A stretch of 64,000 nt of DNA from Ophiocordyceps camponoti-saundersi (nom. inval.) (Eukaryota > Ascomycota > Sordariomycetes > Hypocreales > Ophiocordycipitaceae): positions 40,624-104,623 of the forward strand of contig PDHQ01000112.1 of NCBI GenBank assembly GCA_003339415.1, written 5' to 3'. Below are positions 14,051-27,597 of the stretch, in pieces. The number at the start of each line of letters is the position of its first letter. The stretch's first letter is position 1. The translations under genes and the position numbers were made by a program. The notes below the pieces were generated by a model. It had not been told where the DNA came from. It made no database searches and worked only from the letters and a program-made list of their open reading frames with translations.

Positions 14051-17000
14051 ATTAAGTTTATTTAATAAATAAGGATATAAACTAAGTTTTTTCTTATATT
14101 AATTATTAATAAGGGGGATTTTTAGATACCGTTTAAGGGGTAAATTAATTAATTTAATATTTTCTTAAAGTTTCGGAAAAAAATCGTAAAGTTATTTTAC
14201 CTTTTTAGATAACTAAAAATCTAATATATAAATTTTAATACTATATTCTCCTTCGATTTCCGGAATATTAAGTATTTTAAAGATACCTAACTAATAAAGT
14301 TAACTTAGGTTTAGGATATTAATAGGAGGTAAGTTAGTATTAGTTTTTTTAAATAATATTATTTAGTTTAAAAGAGAATTTAATATTAAATATTTATCGG
14401 AGTTATCTAAGATATCTTTCTTAGTAATTTATTAAGGGATTATAAAAGAAAATTAATTATTAGGATTTAATATAATACTAACCTTTTCTTTTTATTTAAA
14501 AGAAATTAATTTATTACTTAAGTTAAAGATAGTTAAATAGAAATAATTATAAATAATTAAACCTAAGAGGAAATAAAAATTAGGGAAAAAGATAAGGTCG
14601 CGATTTTTAAGAGGATCTCTAATTAATATTAAAATTATACTTATTAAAAAAGGAGGGATTATTATTATTAAAGCGGCTATTATATATCTACGAATAGCTA
14701 GTCCTTTATAAGTAAAATAGTATTTAATATATATTCCTTTATAAAGTTAAATTTAAAGCTCTTATTAAAATTTAAGAATATTAATTTTATAAGGGATTAA
14801 GAATCCTTATCCTAATAAAACTCTAGTAAGAAGATACTTAATAACTTAAGCGCTAGCTTTAAACTTACTAATATAAAACTTACTATTAATTTTACTAATA
14901 ATATATAAAGTAAAGGTAGCTTAACTATAAGTTAAGGTTAATCTAATACTATTTAAGCTTCGAATTATTATTAGATTATAGTTAATATTATCGAACTTAT
15001 TAAGTAAGTTTTTCCTAATAAGGGATTTATCTACTCTAATATTAATATATATTTCTATAGCGTTAAATAGTCTATTTTTACCGAATACTAAAATCTTTAT
15101 ATAAGAAAAATAGGAAACTTATTTTAAAAGAAAATTAGTTATCTAAAAAGTAGCTTTAATAATAGGAAGATTTTTAAGAAAGAGGTTTCTAATAATATTA
15201 AAAGGTTTTATTTTATATTTTTTAAGATTTAAAATAAGATAATATAAGTTATTAGCTAATTACTTATCTTTTTTAATTTTAGATAATTTAAATAAGTTAG
15301 TTTTATTATTTAAATTATATTTTAAAATATTAAAAATTATATTATATATTTTAGAAAAAATAATAAAAACTCTATTAGTATTAGAATTTTATTTAGTAAA
15401 TTTATAAGTAAGATTAATAAAGATAAGATTACTTTTTAAGCTTTCTCTATTTTTTTTTAAAAAAAGCTATTTTATCTTTATTTTAAATTTAATATTCTTA
15501 TCGAAAGGTTTCCGGGTATTATCTATTAGCTTTCTAAGGAAATTATTTAGTTTATAATTTAATTAGCAGTTTAGATTTTATAAGAATTTCTCCTCGGAAT
15601 TATTTACCTTATATTTATATTAAGGTAACTTATTTAAAGCTATATATTAAATAGCGTTATTTTATAAATTACCTTAAGTTCCTCTAATTAGCTTAGTTTA
15701 AAAGTTTAGAATAAGTTATTTATATTTATATATTTAGTTATCTAAAATATCTTCGCTAATTAGCTATCGGAAAGTTTCTTAAAGAAAAATATTAAGTTAG
15801 GAAAAGATAATTATTAATATAAATTATTCGGGATAAAGGGCTACTTAAGCTATTTTTTTTATCTTAAATATTTATAATTAGAAATCCTTTCTAATAAGTA
15901 TATCTTAAAATATAAAGCTTTATTTTTATATAATAAGAGCGGTAATATTAAGTTAGATAGTAAACCTTTTCTAAAAAGCTTTTACTTATTCTTAAATTCT
16001 AAGATTAGGAAAAGTAAGTTCTAATCTAATTTAAAGGTTTAGATCTCCGGAATACTATTCTATAATATATCCTCTATAAAAAGAAAAAATAAATTATATA
16101 AATTTATCTATATAATTCTCGCTTTAAGTAATAACTTATTTTAAAATATTTATAAATTAGTTAATATTCTAATAAACGATAATTTAATTAATTTCTTTAA
16201 TTTAATCGAAAATAATATTAAAAATACTAATAAGCTTAAATTATCTAATATTTTTAGCTTATAACTTAACTTATTATCTAAATAATATTTATAAGTTTAA
16301 TTAATTATATAATTATAAATTATTATTTAAGTTAATATATTTAAGGTAATTTAAATTTTAAGGTATAATATTATAAAAGTAAAGTATATTATTAATTATC
16401 TATACTATTCTTTCCTTTTCCGCGGAAAGTAAAGGAGGTTTTCCGGAATTAAACGATATTACGGGAGGATCTAGGAAATATTACCTCCTTAAAGTATTTT
16501 TCCTTAAGGTAGATAGTTCTCTTTTTAGAGAGGATTCTTATAGCGTAAAGGTTTTTTTATTTTTATCTTAAAAGGAGGTTTCCTCCTTACTTTCTTCTTA
16601 AAAGGGGATTTTAGTATTTTCCTTACTTTTTTCCGGTAAAGTAAGCTATTTACTTTTTTTTCCGGTATTACTTATAATTTAAAAATATTCTTAAATAAGG
16701 GGTAGCTAGTTTTTTAAGGAAATTTTAAGTAAATAAAGGATACTATTAGATATATATTTTAGTTAATTTATTTATTTAAATAATTAATTATAGTTTATTA
16801 TAATATTTAAATTAGTTAGGAAAAGTTTAATTATAATAGGTAACTTAGTTTTTTAGGGATTATTCTAATATAGTAAATATTTTCTAACTAGCTTTATTTC
16901 CCCGTATTATAAAAAAGGAAATTTACTTTTAAAAAGGTAAGGTTTTTTTATTACTTTATAAGTATTAAAAATATAAGCTTTTTCTTTCCTAGCTATAACT

Positions 17001-17199
17001 TCTTCCTTAATTACTTTAAGGAGTTTAGAGGTAAAAAAATAATATATAGCCGGGGTTAAGTAATAAATATAGTAAAGCTTTTTTCTAAGCTAAAAATCTA
17101 CGCTTATAAAATTTTATTAATAAAAAATATTTTAAGTCTAATTTACTACCTTAATAGCTAAAAATTTATAAATTAGTAAAATATAAAATTATTACTAGT

Positions 17200-17803
17200 T
17201 AATATACGCTTATATATATAATCTACTAATAGTTATATATACTAAGCTAGCTATTAGATATAGTATATAATAAAGGGAGATAAGCTAGCTATTAATTATA
17301 AGATTATAAAATAGCTATTATAAAAAATATAAGTATAGGTAAAAGTTTTTTAAGAATTAAAATAATAACTATAAAAGAATCTAAATTATTACCTAAAAAA
17401 ATATTAAGCTAATTATATAGCTAGAAGCTTAAGGAAGATTTCCTAGTATAATCTTAAAGGTATTTACCTAAAGGGATTTTATAGTAATTTCTAAGTATAT
17501 TAGTAAAATAGAGATTTCCTAATACGCGGTAATTTCCTAACGTATAAGGATTTCCTAGTAAAATCTAAAGATTTCTAAAAGTATATTTTAATACTAGATT
17601 CTACTAGAAATCTTAGTAAAATCCTAAAAGTTATTATAAAGAAATTCTAAGAGGAAATCCTAGTAATTTTCTAAGTATAAAGGTAATAAAGTTTCTAGGG
17701 GAAATCTAAGTAAAATCCTAAGGCGAGAAATTTTAGGAAATCTTAGGGAAATATTATAAGAGGTTAGGCGATTTATAAGGGTGTTATTATACGTCCCGTA
17801 TTA
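17200..17803 (-). repeat. H1 5' LTR
   Basis: 604 bp, the same length as the left copy. Its inner side (below 17200) matches the inner side of the H2 LTR, which confirms that the minus-strand element begins here. Confidence 0.85.
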
Positions 17804-20800
17804 CGGATAAGTTAAACTTATATAAAGAAAGTATAAATTACTATATACCGCTTAAGAAAAAAGTAAATAGTAAAAAACCCTAGATTTTATTTAGCTCTTT
17901 TTATAATATATTAAGGGAGGAATTGCTTATTTTTAAGAAAATATTATAAGACCTTTTTTAGAAAGGCTTTATCTAACCTAGTAGCTTGCTTATAAATGCC
18001 CTAATCCTCTTTATAAAGAAACCTAAGGGAGGATTATAGTTTTATACGGATTTTTATATACTAAACGCGATTATAGTTTTAGATAAATATCCGCTTCCTT
18101 TACTTAGTAATACCTTTTAGTTATTAGCTAAGTTTTAATAGCTTATAAAGCTAGATATCGTATAAGCTTTTTATAAAGTATAAATTACTAAAGGAGAGGA
18201 ATAAAAGATAGCGTTTAGGACTTAATATAGCTTTTTTAAATAAATAATTACCTTATTTAAACTTATAAAAGCCCCCGCTATTTTCTAAAAATATATTAAT
18301 AATATCTTTTAGCTATATCTTAATAAGTTTTATTTAGCTTATATAAATAATATTATTATTTACTTAAATAGTACTAAGAAGGACTATTTCTATAAGGTAT
18401 ATTTAGTTCTCCGTAAACTTTAGAAATATAAGCTTTATCTAAACCCGGATAAGTATAAATTCGTAGTTAAGAAGGTAAAATACCTAAAGTTTATAATACT
18501 AATAGAAGTTAGGCTTTAAGTAAACTTAGAAAAGATTAAAATAATTATTAACTAAGCCGCGCTAATTTCCCTTAAAGGCCTTCGCGGATTCTTAGGTTTT
18601 GCTAACTTTTATTATCTTTTTATTACGGATTTTACTAAGGTAGTAAAACTATTAATAAACTTAATAAAGAAAGGGGTTAAATTCGTCTAAGGCCCCGATT
18701 AGAAATAAGCTTTTTAGGAAGTTAAGAATCTATTTATAAGGGCCCCTTTACTAGTAAAATAAAACTTCGGGGACCTTATATTTTTAGAAGTAAATACTAG
18801 CGCTTACGCTATAAGAGTTTATCTTTACTAGGAATAAGACGGATAGAAATAACTAGTAGCGTTTTTTTCTATAAAAATAAACGCGGCTAAATATAACTAT
18901 TTTATATATAATAAAGAGATATTAGCGATTATTAGATACTTAGAATAGTAGTACGCTAAATTATATAGTTATAATAGCTTCGATATTATTATTAATTATA
19001 AAAACTTAAAATATTTTATAACTCGCTAGCACCTATTAGAATAATAAGCGCGTTAGGCGGAGTACTTATTACGATTTAACTTTAAGATTTATTATTAACT
19101 TAGTAAATAAGCTATAATTCTAGATACCCTTTCCCGTAAAGATTAGGATAAACTCTTAACTATAAAGGAGGAAGACGCTTACTTTATATAGATAATTCTT
19201 AAAAAAGCCTTATAATTTTACTTATAAGTAATAGTAATCGATATTTTAGGGGACTTTACTAATATTCTAAAAGAAAAGGAAGGCGAAGATAGATAATAAG
19301 ATATAAGTATAGCTACGGAAAACGCTATAAATTTACGGAATAATATTCTATTAAAAACTTAAGTCTTCTCTAATAATAAACTTTAGGGATTTTAGAATAA
19401 AATAGTATTATAAGACTCGGTCTTTTAGGAGGTATATTAAGCTATAATAAGGGGAGATTACTTATTATCTTTAAAGCTATAACTTAAGGTTTAAATTATA
19501 AATTACTATATTAACGCTAAAGGAAGACTACGTTTTTATAATAAGCTTTAAGTCCTAGGAGCCCTAGTTACTATAATAGAAGATTTTAAAAAGGTACTAG
19601 CTTCCCCGCTTAATATATTATAGAATCGTTTTATTTAAATAATCTATAACTTAGCTTTAGTTAGCTATTTTAAAAAGGAAGGTATAGTAGCTCTTATAAC
19701 CCGTAACTTCTTCTAACTACTTTAATAATAATATATCCGTTAATTTCTTAGAAACTATAATACTTATAATAAAACTAAGGCTTAGAAATAATATTAAGCT
19801 ACCCTCCTTAAGTTATTACCTACTTTAAATTAGTTTTACTAATATATATAAATAGACTTTATAATAAACTTCCCGCTTATAAAACGCGGAAATAAGCACT
19901 TATAGATAATTAAAAACTAACTTAGTAAAAAGATTTTACTTAAGCTAATACTTTTAATAAACGCTCCGCTTTATATAAAGCGGTTTTTTTAATATTTTAT
20001 ATAGTTTTACTAGTAGCTAAGTATTATCGTAAGTAATAAAGGAACTAACTAAATAAGCGAATTTTAAAGCTAACTTTACTAACTTTATAGGATTAATTAA
20101 ATACTTAATATAGCTTACTACCTATAAACTAATAAAGGATATAAGAAAGTTAATTAAGATATATAAGCTTACCTTTAAGTAGTAGTTTCTTATAATTAGA
20201 ACGATTAGGATAAATAGCTTCTTATAGCCTAGCTTACGCTAAATAGTAGAGTTTACTCGGCTATAAGAATAACGCTATTCTTTATAACTTATAAGTTTTA
20301 AGCTTTTATAATAGTATTATTAAACTTAAATATTCTATAAGTATTAATAAGGAATCTTAAGAGCTAGGCTAAGGACTTTATAAGATAACTATAGTAAGTA
20401 ATAAACTTTTATTAAGCGGCTAATACCTTATCTTTATAAACTTAGGAGTTTTAAGCTAATAAGAATCGATAAGCGGCTAAGCGTTTTAAAGTAAGTAATA
20501 AGGTTTAGCTTAATCTACGTAATTTTTTAAGCATATAACTTAAAAAAAAGCTTAATTAGAAAAATACTAAGTTTATAATAGCGCGGGTTATTAACCTAAC
20601 TTTTATAAAGCTTATAAGATTACTAATAAAAGCTTATAATCGCTTTAGTATAGATTTACTAAAAAGGGCAGCCTTAGACCCCTTATTTAGATAGGAAATT
20701 ACTAATTTATAGCCTCTTATAATACTAATTAATAAAGAAAATAAGTAGGAGGTTAAAAAGATTATTTTAGCTAAATAAAAAAAAGTAAGCAAAGGTAGGA

Positions 20801-20990
20801 GATAAGAGGTCTTCGTTAAGTAAAAAGGTTATTAAAATCTAATATAGGAACTTTTAGTAAAACTTAAGAGTATTACCGCTCTTAATCGCTTTAAAGCTTT
20901 ATATAGTTTAGCTATATATAATAATAGGTAAGATATTAGGAAACGTATAGTAAAATAATTAGTAGAGAATTTATATTAAAAAGCGTACTC
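17804..20990 (+). pseudogene. Element J: pol relic (reverse transcriptase, RNase H, integrase), Ty3/gypsy
   Basis: The plus strand resumes the J polyprotein after H1. Stops aside, one frame gives the reverse transcriptase landmarks IKKPKGG, LNAIIVLDKYPLPLL and, at about 18337-18375, a Y-I-N-N-I box where active elements have Y-x-D-D. SLKGLRGFLGFANFYY near 18.57-18.61 kb is the junction typical of gypsy reverse transcriptase to RNase H. About 19.5-20.7 kb fits the integrase region by position only. Where J ends, and whether an LTR lies near the C-tract at 21004, could not be settled. It is dead and saturated with CpA-to-TpA changes. Confidence 0.75.
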
Positions 20991-21003
20991 TTAGGCGCGA
21001 AAA

Positions 21004-21017
21004 CCCCCCCCCCCCCT
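21004..21017. repeat. Homopolymer C14
   Basis: Fourteen consecutive C at the right edge of J. CC contains no CpA site, so RIP would not erode it. Confidence 0.9.
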
Positions 21018-23733
21018 TATAATATTTAGCGGCGCTACTTCTTCGTAAATAATAACTCCCTAGCTAGGTAATAATAGTAGCGTAATAGCGTTAAAGTTAT
21101 TAGTTTAGCGGTAGCGGCGATAAATATAGCGGCGGCGGTAGTAGCGATATTATACTTTAAAATAATAACCTTTTCTTTTAATATTAAAATATTAGCTAAC
21201 CTCCTAAAGCTTAAAAGCTTATAAGGGGGGGTAACGTTAAGGATAGTATTAATATATTTTCTAGCTAAAATAAATTAGCTTTCCGCGTTCTATATAGTAA
21301 GATTAAGAATATAAACTATATAATAAAAAAAGTATTATTATATATAAGCTTAAGCTTAGCTAATATTATTAAAGCTTAAGCTATTATAATTGCCGCTTAA
21401 AGCGCTTTATTAGCTTTTATTATTATTAGCGGATACTTAATATTAGCGGTAATATACTATATTATATAAGCTAAAACTAGGAGCTAAGGGGCTAATATAT
21501 AAGTTTAATACGAAGGTATATATTTCGTATAAGATATACGGGGTTTTTATTTCCTTATATACCTTAGCGTTATAGCTTAGTTACGATACTCGTATCTTTA
21601 CTTAATATAGCGAAGATATAAATACTCTCGAAAAGCCTTTTTATTATTATTGTTATTTTCCTTATCCTTGCTTTCGTTATTATCTTCGTTATTAATAAGG
21701 CCGGTAGCGGGGGCGGGAGGAGGAGAAGGAGAGGGAGCGGAAGCGGGGGCGGCGATAGCTATAGCGGCGAGGATAGGAGTCTTAGCCTAGGATATTTTCT
21801 TCTATAAGATAAGCTACGGAAAATATAATATTAGTAAAAAGCCGCTAGTTAGGTTAAGTAAAGACTTACCGTAATAAGAGGAGGAGATAGGGAAAGCTAA
21901 TAAGGGGCCCGAAGCTAAGAGCTTCTCTATATAATAACCTATAATAATATTAGTAGCGCGTTTTTTTATAACCTAAATATAAGTTCGATAAATTTTATAT
22001 AGCAAGCTACTAGTAAAATTAAGGAAAAGGCTTACCTAAAGAAATAAAAGAGGAGAAGTAAAAGAAGAAGAAGGAGGAGGAGGGGGCTTAGAATAATAAC
22101 GATCCTCTAAAGCTAATTAGCGGCTATAATAGCTATTAAACTAAGTATTAAAAGCTAGGAAATCCGCCTTTAAACTAAGGCCCCTATTATCGCCCTCGAT
22201 ATTAGCGTTATCTTCGTTTTTATCGCCGTTTTTATTACTATTACTATTATCGCCCTTATTATTTTTATTATCTTTATTAGCGATAGCGGTAGCGGTAGAG
22301 TTAGCGGCGGCGCTAGCGGCGGCGGCGATATTTTAAAAATAATTATTATACTCGCTAAGCTAAGATATCCCTATTAGTAGGAAAAATATTAGCATAATTA
22401 AACTTATAAAATAGGTAGCGGATTTCCTTACTAATAACGATAATAATAATAATATTAATAACGATAATAATAATAATATTAATAATAATAATAATAATAA
22501 TAATAAGGCTATAAAAGGAAGAAAGGAAGGAATAAAAAGTTTAACGGGCAGGCGCTATAAAAGCTATAGAAAAGTGGGGCGAGCTAGCGAAAAATCTTTT
22601 ACCTAACCTTACCGTATATTATATAATAAATCCCGCACTTATAAGAGAGGGAAAGGACCTTATATTAAGGTTTAGCTTTTATATTATATTCGGGTTATAA
22701 ACCTAAATATTAAACTTATAAATTAGCTTTACGATTAAATAATAAAGCTACTACTATCTAGCTTAGAGGCTTATAGCGGAAAGATTAAATAAAACGGAAT
22801 AGGAAGGATAATTAAACGGGAAGGCAAATAGGCTTTAAAGGAAAGAGCGGTATATATAGCTATTTAATATGCTAGAGTGCGGCTTCCTTAGAAGCTCTCT
22901 ATACGTGATTATTATTATATATAGCTTAGTAAATAAGTATCCCTTTAACTAATCCCTTAATATTTATAACTTATAGATAATAGTTAAGGAAAGATAAGCT
23001 ATTATTTTACTTACTTACCCTTATATTAAAAAAGTTCCTAGCTAATATACTTAGCTTACGCTAAAGTTTCTTATTTATATTAACTATTTATATATTATAT
23101 TAGCTGCTACTTATATTATATTACGCTTAGTAATTAATTTCTATACCTTTTTTACGCTTAAGTAATAATAGTTTTTCGCGCTTATTTTTATTATTAATAA
23201 TATAATTACTATATTTACCTTATATATTTTAACTTATAATATATTTTTAATAATAATATAATATTAATAATATTAATAATATTAATAATAATAATAAGGC
23301 GCCTTCGCTATTAGCTTTAATTTTTTCGCCTTATAATATAAAGCGTTTTTTTAATAATAAAAAAATAATAATAATAAATTCTTAAATAATAATAAGATAA
23401 ATAAGCTACTTAAATTATAAATTACTAAATAAATATTAATATATAAAAGCGTAAAAATAAGGAAAAGAATAATATTTTTTATTAGATAATTATAGCGCTA
23501 ATTAGTTTATATAATATATTAAGCTTACTCGCTACCTTATAATATACTATTTCTATTAACTTATATATATCGCCTAGCTTTTAATTACTTAGCGCTTATA
23601 TATATTACTTATTTTCTCTTTTTATTATATATTAATAAAGTAAGTTTACGCTAGCGCCTGCACGTAGCGCGCGTAGCTTAAGAGTAAGATAAGTAAAACT
23701 CCCGCTATTAATATTATATTAAATATTCTCTTA
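21018..23733. other. Low-complexity, partly RIP-mutated DNA without a recognisable gene
   Basis: About 2.7 kb rich in short GCGGCGGTAGCGG-like and TTATTATCG-like runs, with (AAT)n tracts and a purine stretch near 21.71-21.75 kb. Some TG and CA survive (for example near 21.65 and 22.87 kb), so mutation is less complete than in the flanking elements. No open frame or domain was recognised. The compositional pattern resembles 53.6-54.4 kb inside I1, but the two were not aligned in detail. Confidence 0.5.
22432..22506. repeat. AAT/ATT microsatellite-like tract
   Basis: Alternating runs of TAA/AAT triplets with interspersed CGA, about 75 bp. Confidence 0.8.
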
Positions 23734-23943
23734 TATAATCGTCTCACTAAAGTAACTATAGAAATAAGCTAAAGTAATATTATAATTAAAGCTATTAAAA
23801 AAAGGAAGGAGAGGGGAGAGAAGCCCCCCTCCTAAGCTAGCTATATACCCCGCGCGATAACTAAGCGCTATTAGGAAAACTTAAATATATCCGCTATAAT
23901 CCCCCCTATCTAGCTATAATTAATTATAAACTAATCCCTTATA
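23734..23943 (+). repeat. E1 5' LTR
   Basis: 210 bp. It contains a conserved G/C-rich block (GAGAAGCCCCCCTCC) that is the easiest landmark for the family. Confidence 0.8.
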
Positions 23944-25302
23944 TAGCCCCCTCCTTAAGCTAGCTAAGGAGGTAAGAGCGTAGAACGGAAAAGTTACGTA
24001 CTATTACGCTAGTAAGATACTTTATATAATCCCTAGCTAATAGCTTAATAGCCTCCGTAAAGATAAGGATAAGAGGGTAGAAAAGCTTCCTTATAGCTTA
24101 AGGAATTAAACCCTAATCTTTATAAGGAAAATTCTAATAAGCTTAAAATTATAATATTATTTAAAGTAAGAAAAGATAAACTTATATACTAATAATAAAA
24201 ATTTACTTATATAGCTAAAATATAAGATTAGATAATATTATATTAGTTATAGGAAGCTTAGAAAATACCTTAATTATAATAAATAATAAAGCTAGCTATA
24301 TATTTATTACTATATACTGCTAGCGCTAGTTTATAAACTAAGGCGTAATATAATTATAATATATACTTACTAATAAGTTTACGCGATTAAGCTACGCGCG
24401 GACTATCTTTATATAAGGTAATATAATAAAGCTAGAAATTACCTAAGCTATAATATTTAGCGTATACTTATCCCTTTTTATTTATTATCCTTTTAATTAA
24501 AACTTTTTAAAGCTATATTTAACTTACTTACTTTATTTATATTAAGCTTTAACCTTAATACCCTTATTTACTTACGAAGTTTTAGATAATTATACTTAAA
24601 ATAACTAATTTAGTTATAATAATAATAACGTTATTACTTAATAATATTTAAAAAGTAAGAAATTATAAATAAAATATTTATTAAGTTAGCTATAAGGGGG
24701 GGCGGTAAATTAATATACGCGTTAGGAATATTCTTAGAATTAAATATTTTATTAAAGCCCTAAAAAAAGCTAATAAAAGCTATATATATTATAAGCTAAT
24801 TCTTATAATCTAAGCGCTTTTATAACTCCTTATATAGCCCGGATAAGAGTAGAATAATCTTAGTATAGTTAAATTAATATAATAGCCCGGCTTCGAAAAA
24901 GGAGAACTCTTACCTTATAATATATTCTCCGAGGGCCTCTAATAGCCCCTAATATATTCTAACTAAGGAAAAACCTATATAGCGCTCCTTATAACTTTTC
25001 CTAAAAAGCTTAGAGATATATACTAAAAAGGCTTTAAGCTAAAAAGAAAAATTTATAGCTATAATAATATACGGAAAGAATATTTACTAAAAAGTGCTAA
25101 TATAAGAAAAGATATAATAAAACTAAGACTTAAGCTCCTTAATTATAGCTCTATTAATAGTAAATTTAATATATATAGTAGCTAGCTAAGAATCTAAGCT
25201 AGAATAAGCTAAAAATAGCTTTAATATAAGTAAAATTTAATAATATTTTATATTAAAATCTTACTTTTATATTTAGTTAGTAGTAAGAGGAGCTTTAATT
25301 AA

Positions 25303-25512
25303 TATAATAATTTTACTAAAGCGATTATAAAAGTAAGCTAAAATAGTATTATAATTAAAGCTATCGAAAAAAGAAAAAAGAGGGGAGAGAAGCCCCCCTC
25401 CTAAGCTAGCTATATACGCTACGCGATAATTAAGCGCTATTAGGAAGACCTAAATATATCCGCTATAATCCCCCTTATCTAGCTATAATTAGTTATAAAC
25501 TAATCCTTTATA
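25303..25512 (+). repeat. E1 3' LTR
   Basis: 210-bp partner of the E1 5' LTR. It follows the internal sequence GGAGCTTTAATTAATA, which also precedes the 3' LTR in E3; E2 has the AAAGCTTTAATTAATA form. Confidence 0.8.
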
Positions 25513-25821
25513 CTTAGAAACTTTTACTAATTTTTAAATATTAAAGTTATTAAAAATAAAGCTAATAAGCGTTTATTCTTAAATTAAAAGTTTTATATTT
25601 AAAAAGTTATAATAAAGTTTTAAAAGCTTCTAAGAAAGAAAACTTAGCTTTAGCTAATAATACTTAAAAAAATCCCTCTTTTTAAGGAAAAAGTAATAAT
25701 TAAAAAAAGTAAGTAATATTAAGCTATTATTAATAGCTTAATATACGCTATAATTATTACTTAAGCAGATATTATATTTACTATTAGCTATTTAATATAA
25801 AATCTTATAAATCTTAACTTT
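25513..25821. other. AT-rich spacer between E1 and E2
   Basis: About 310 bp of RIP-mutated DNA. I see no gene or repeat boundary in it other than the element edges. Confidence 0.5.
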
Positions 25822-26031
25822 TATAAAAGTCTTACTAAGGCGTTTATAAAAATAAGCTAAAGTAAAGTTATAATTAAAGCTATTAAAGAGAGGAAGAAAA
25901 GGGGAGAAAAGCCCCCCTCTTAAGCTAGCTATATACCCTACGCGATAACTAAGCGCTATTAGGAAAACCTAAATATATCCGCTATAATCCCCCCTATCTA
26001 GCTATAATTAATTATAAACTAATCCCTTATA
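25822..26031 (+). repeat. E2 5' LTR
   Basis: 210-bp LTR of the E family, starting TATAAAAGTCTTAC and followed by TAGCTCCCTCC. Confidence 0.8.
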
Positions 26032-27387
26032 TAGCTCCCTCCTTAAGCTAGCTAAGAAAATAAAAGCGTAAGATAAAAAAGTTATATATTACCGCGCTAG
26101 TAAGATATTTTATATAATCTTTAGCTAATAGCTTAATAATCTCCGTAAAGATAAGGATAAGAGGGCGGAAAGGCTCCCTTATAGCTTAGGAAATTAAACC
26201 TTAATCTTTATAAGGAAGATTCTAATAAGCTTAGAATTATAATACCGCTTAAGGTAAGAATTAATAAACTTATATATTAATAATAAAAACTTACTTATAT
26301 AGCTAGCGTATAAGATTAGGTAATATTATATTAGTTATAAGAAGCTTAAAGAATATCTTAATTATAATAAATAATAAAGCTAGCTATATACTTATTACTA
26401 TATACTATTAGCGCTAGTTTATAAGCTAAAGCGTAATATAATTATAATATATACTTACTAATAAATTTACGCGCTTAAGCTACGCGTAAACTATCCTTAT
26501 ATATAATAATATAATAAAGCTAGAAATTACCTAAGCTATAATATTTAATATATACTTATCCCTTTTTACTTATTATCTTTTTAATTAAAATATTTTAAAT
26601 TTACCTTTAATTACCCTGCTCCGCTTATAAAAAGCCCTAACCTTAATATCCCTATTTACTTATAAAGCTTTAAATAATTATACTTAAAATAACTAATTTA
26701 ATTATACTAATAATAATATTAATATTTAGTAATATTAAAATAAGATTATATAAATATAATATTTATTAAGTTAGTAGAAAAGGGGGGTAGTAAATTAATT
26801 AGTATATTAAGAATATTCCTAAAATTAAATATTTTATTAAAGCTTTAGAGAAAGCTAGCGAAGGCCGCGTATATTATAAGCTAATTCTTATAATTTAAAC
26901 GCTCTTATAGCTCCTAATATAGCTTAAATAAGAGTAAAATAATCTTAATATAATTAAATTAATATAATAGTTTAGCTTTAAAAAAGGTATATTCTTATTT
27001 TATAATATATTTTCTAAAAAGCTCTAATAGCCCCTAATATATTTTAATTAAGGAAAAACCTACTTAGCGCTTTTTATAACTTTTTTTAAGAAGCTTAGAG
27101 ATATATACTAAAAAAGCTTTAAGCTAGTAAGAAAAATCTATAGCTATAATAATATATAAAAAGAATATTTATTAAAAAATACTAAGATAAGAAAAAATAT
27201 AATAAAACTAGGACTTAGGCTTTTTAATTATAGCTTTATTAATCGTAAATTTAATATATATAGCGGCTAGCTAAAAATCTAAGTTAGAATAAGCTAAGAG
27301 TAGCTTTAATATAAATAAAATTTAATAGCGTTTTATACTAAAATCTTATTTTTATATTTAGTTAGCGGTAAAAAAAGCTTTAATTAA

Positions 27388-27597
27388 TATAAAGGTCTTA
27401 CTAAAGCGTTTATAGAAATAAGCTAAAATAAAGTTATAATTAAAGCTATTAAAGAGAGGAAAAAAAGGGGAGAGAAGCCCCCCTCCTAAGCTAGCTATAT
27501 ACCCCGCGCGATAACTAAGCGCTATTAGGAAGACCTAAATATATCCGCTATAATCCCCCCTATCTAGCTATAATTAGTTATAAACTAATCCCTTATA
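27388..27597 (+). repeat. E2 3' LTR
   Basis: 210-bp LTR of the E family, starting TATAAAGGTCTTAC and ending CCCTTATA. Confidence 0.8.

Larger units (their letters stand above)
1120..17803 (-). mobile_element. Element H1: large Ty3/gypsy retrotransposon, RIP-mutated, containing G1
   Basis: Two LTRs of exactly equal length (604 bp) in direct orientation bound the element, and CGGAT is duplicated outside both. It is 16,684 bp as it stands, or about 10.2 kb without the nested G1 insertion. Coding direction is minus: the reverse transcriptase relic near 13.6 kb matches, in reverse complement, the better-read copy in H2 at 61.2 kb. A purine-rich stretch reading CGGGGAG on the minus strand sits next to the left (3') LTR at about 1724-1735, as expected for a polypurine tract. 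All frames are destroyed by CpA-to-TpA changes. H1 inserted into J and later received G1. Confidence 0.85.
23734..25512 (+). mobile_element. Element E1: 1.78-kb non-autonomous LTR retrotransposon
   Basis: Two 210-bp direct LTRs enclose an internal region of about 1.36 kb; 1,779 bp in all. Direct rather than inverted ends, TATAA...CCCTTATA termini (RIP-altered TG...CA) and a short target duplication (CTTA on both sides) make it an LTR element. Directly after the left LTR comes TAGCCCCCTCC, a plausible RIP-altered primer-binding site starting TGG. The internal region is too short for pol, and no gag, protease or reverse transcriptase motif was recognised, so it resembles the TRIM/LARD class. 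E2 and E3 are copies over their full length. Confidence 0.8.
25822..27597 (+). mobile_element. Element E2: second copy of the 1.78-kb non-autonomous LTR element
   Basis: 1,776 bp, same orientation as E1, with 210-bp LTRs at both ends. The internal sequence aligns with E1 throughout, with transition differences. The left flank is ACTTT. The right flank is TTTTT, which fits a damaged five-base duplication but does not prove it. No coding capacity was recognised. Confidence 0.8.

Noticed and set aside
23944..23954. E-family primer-binding site matched to the tRNA-like sequence at 37.1 kb
   Set aside because: The PBS-like TAGCCCCCTCC agrees only in part with the complement of that tRNA end plus CCA, and not all differences are RIP-type.
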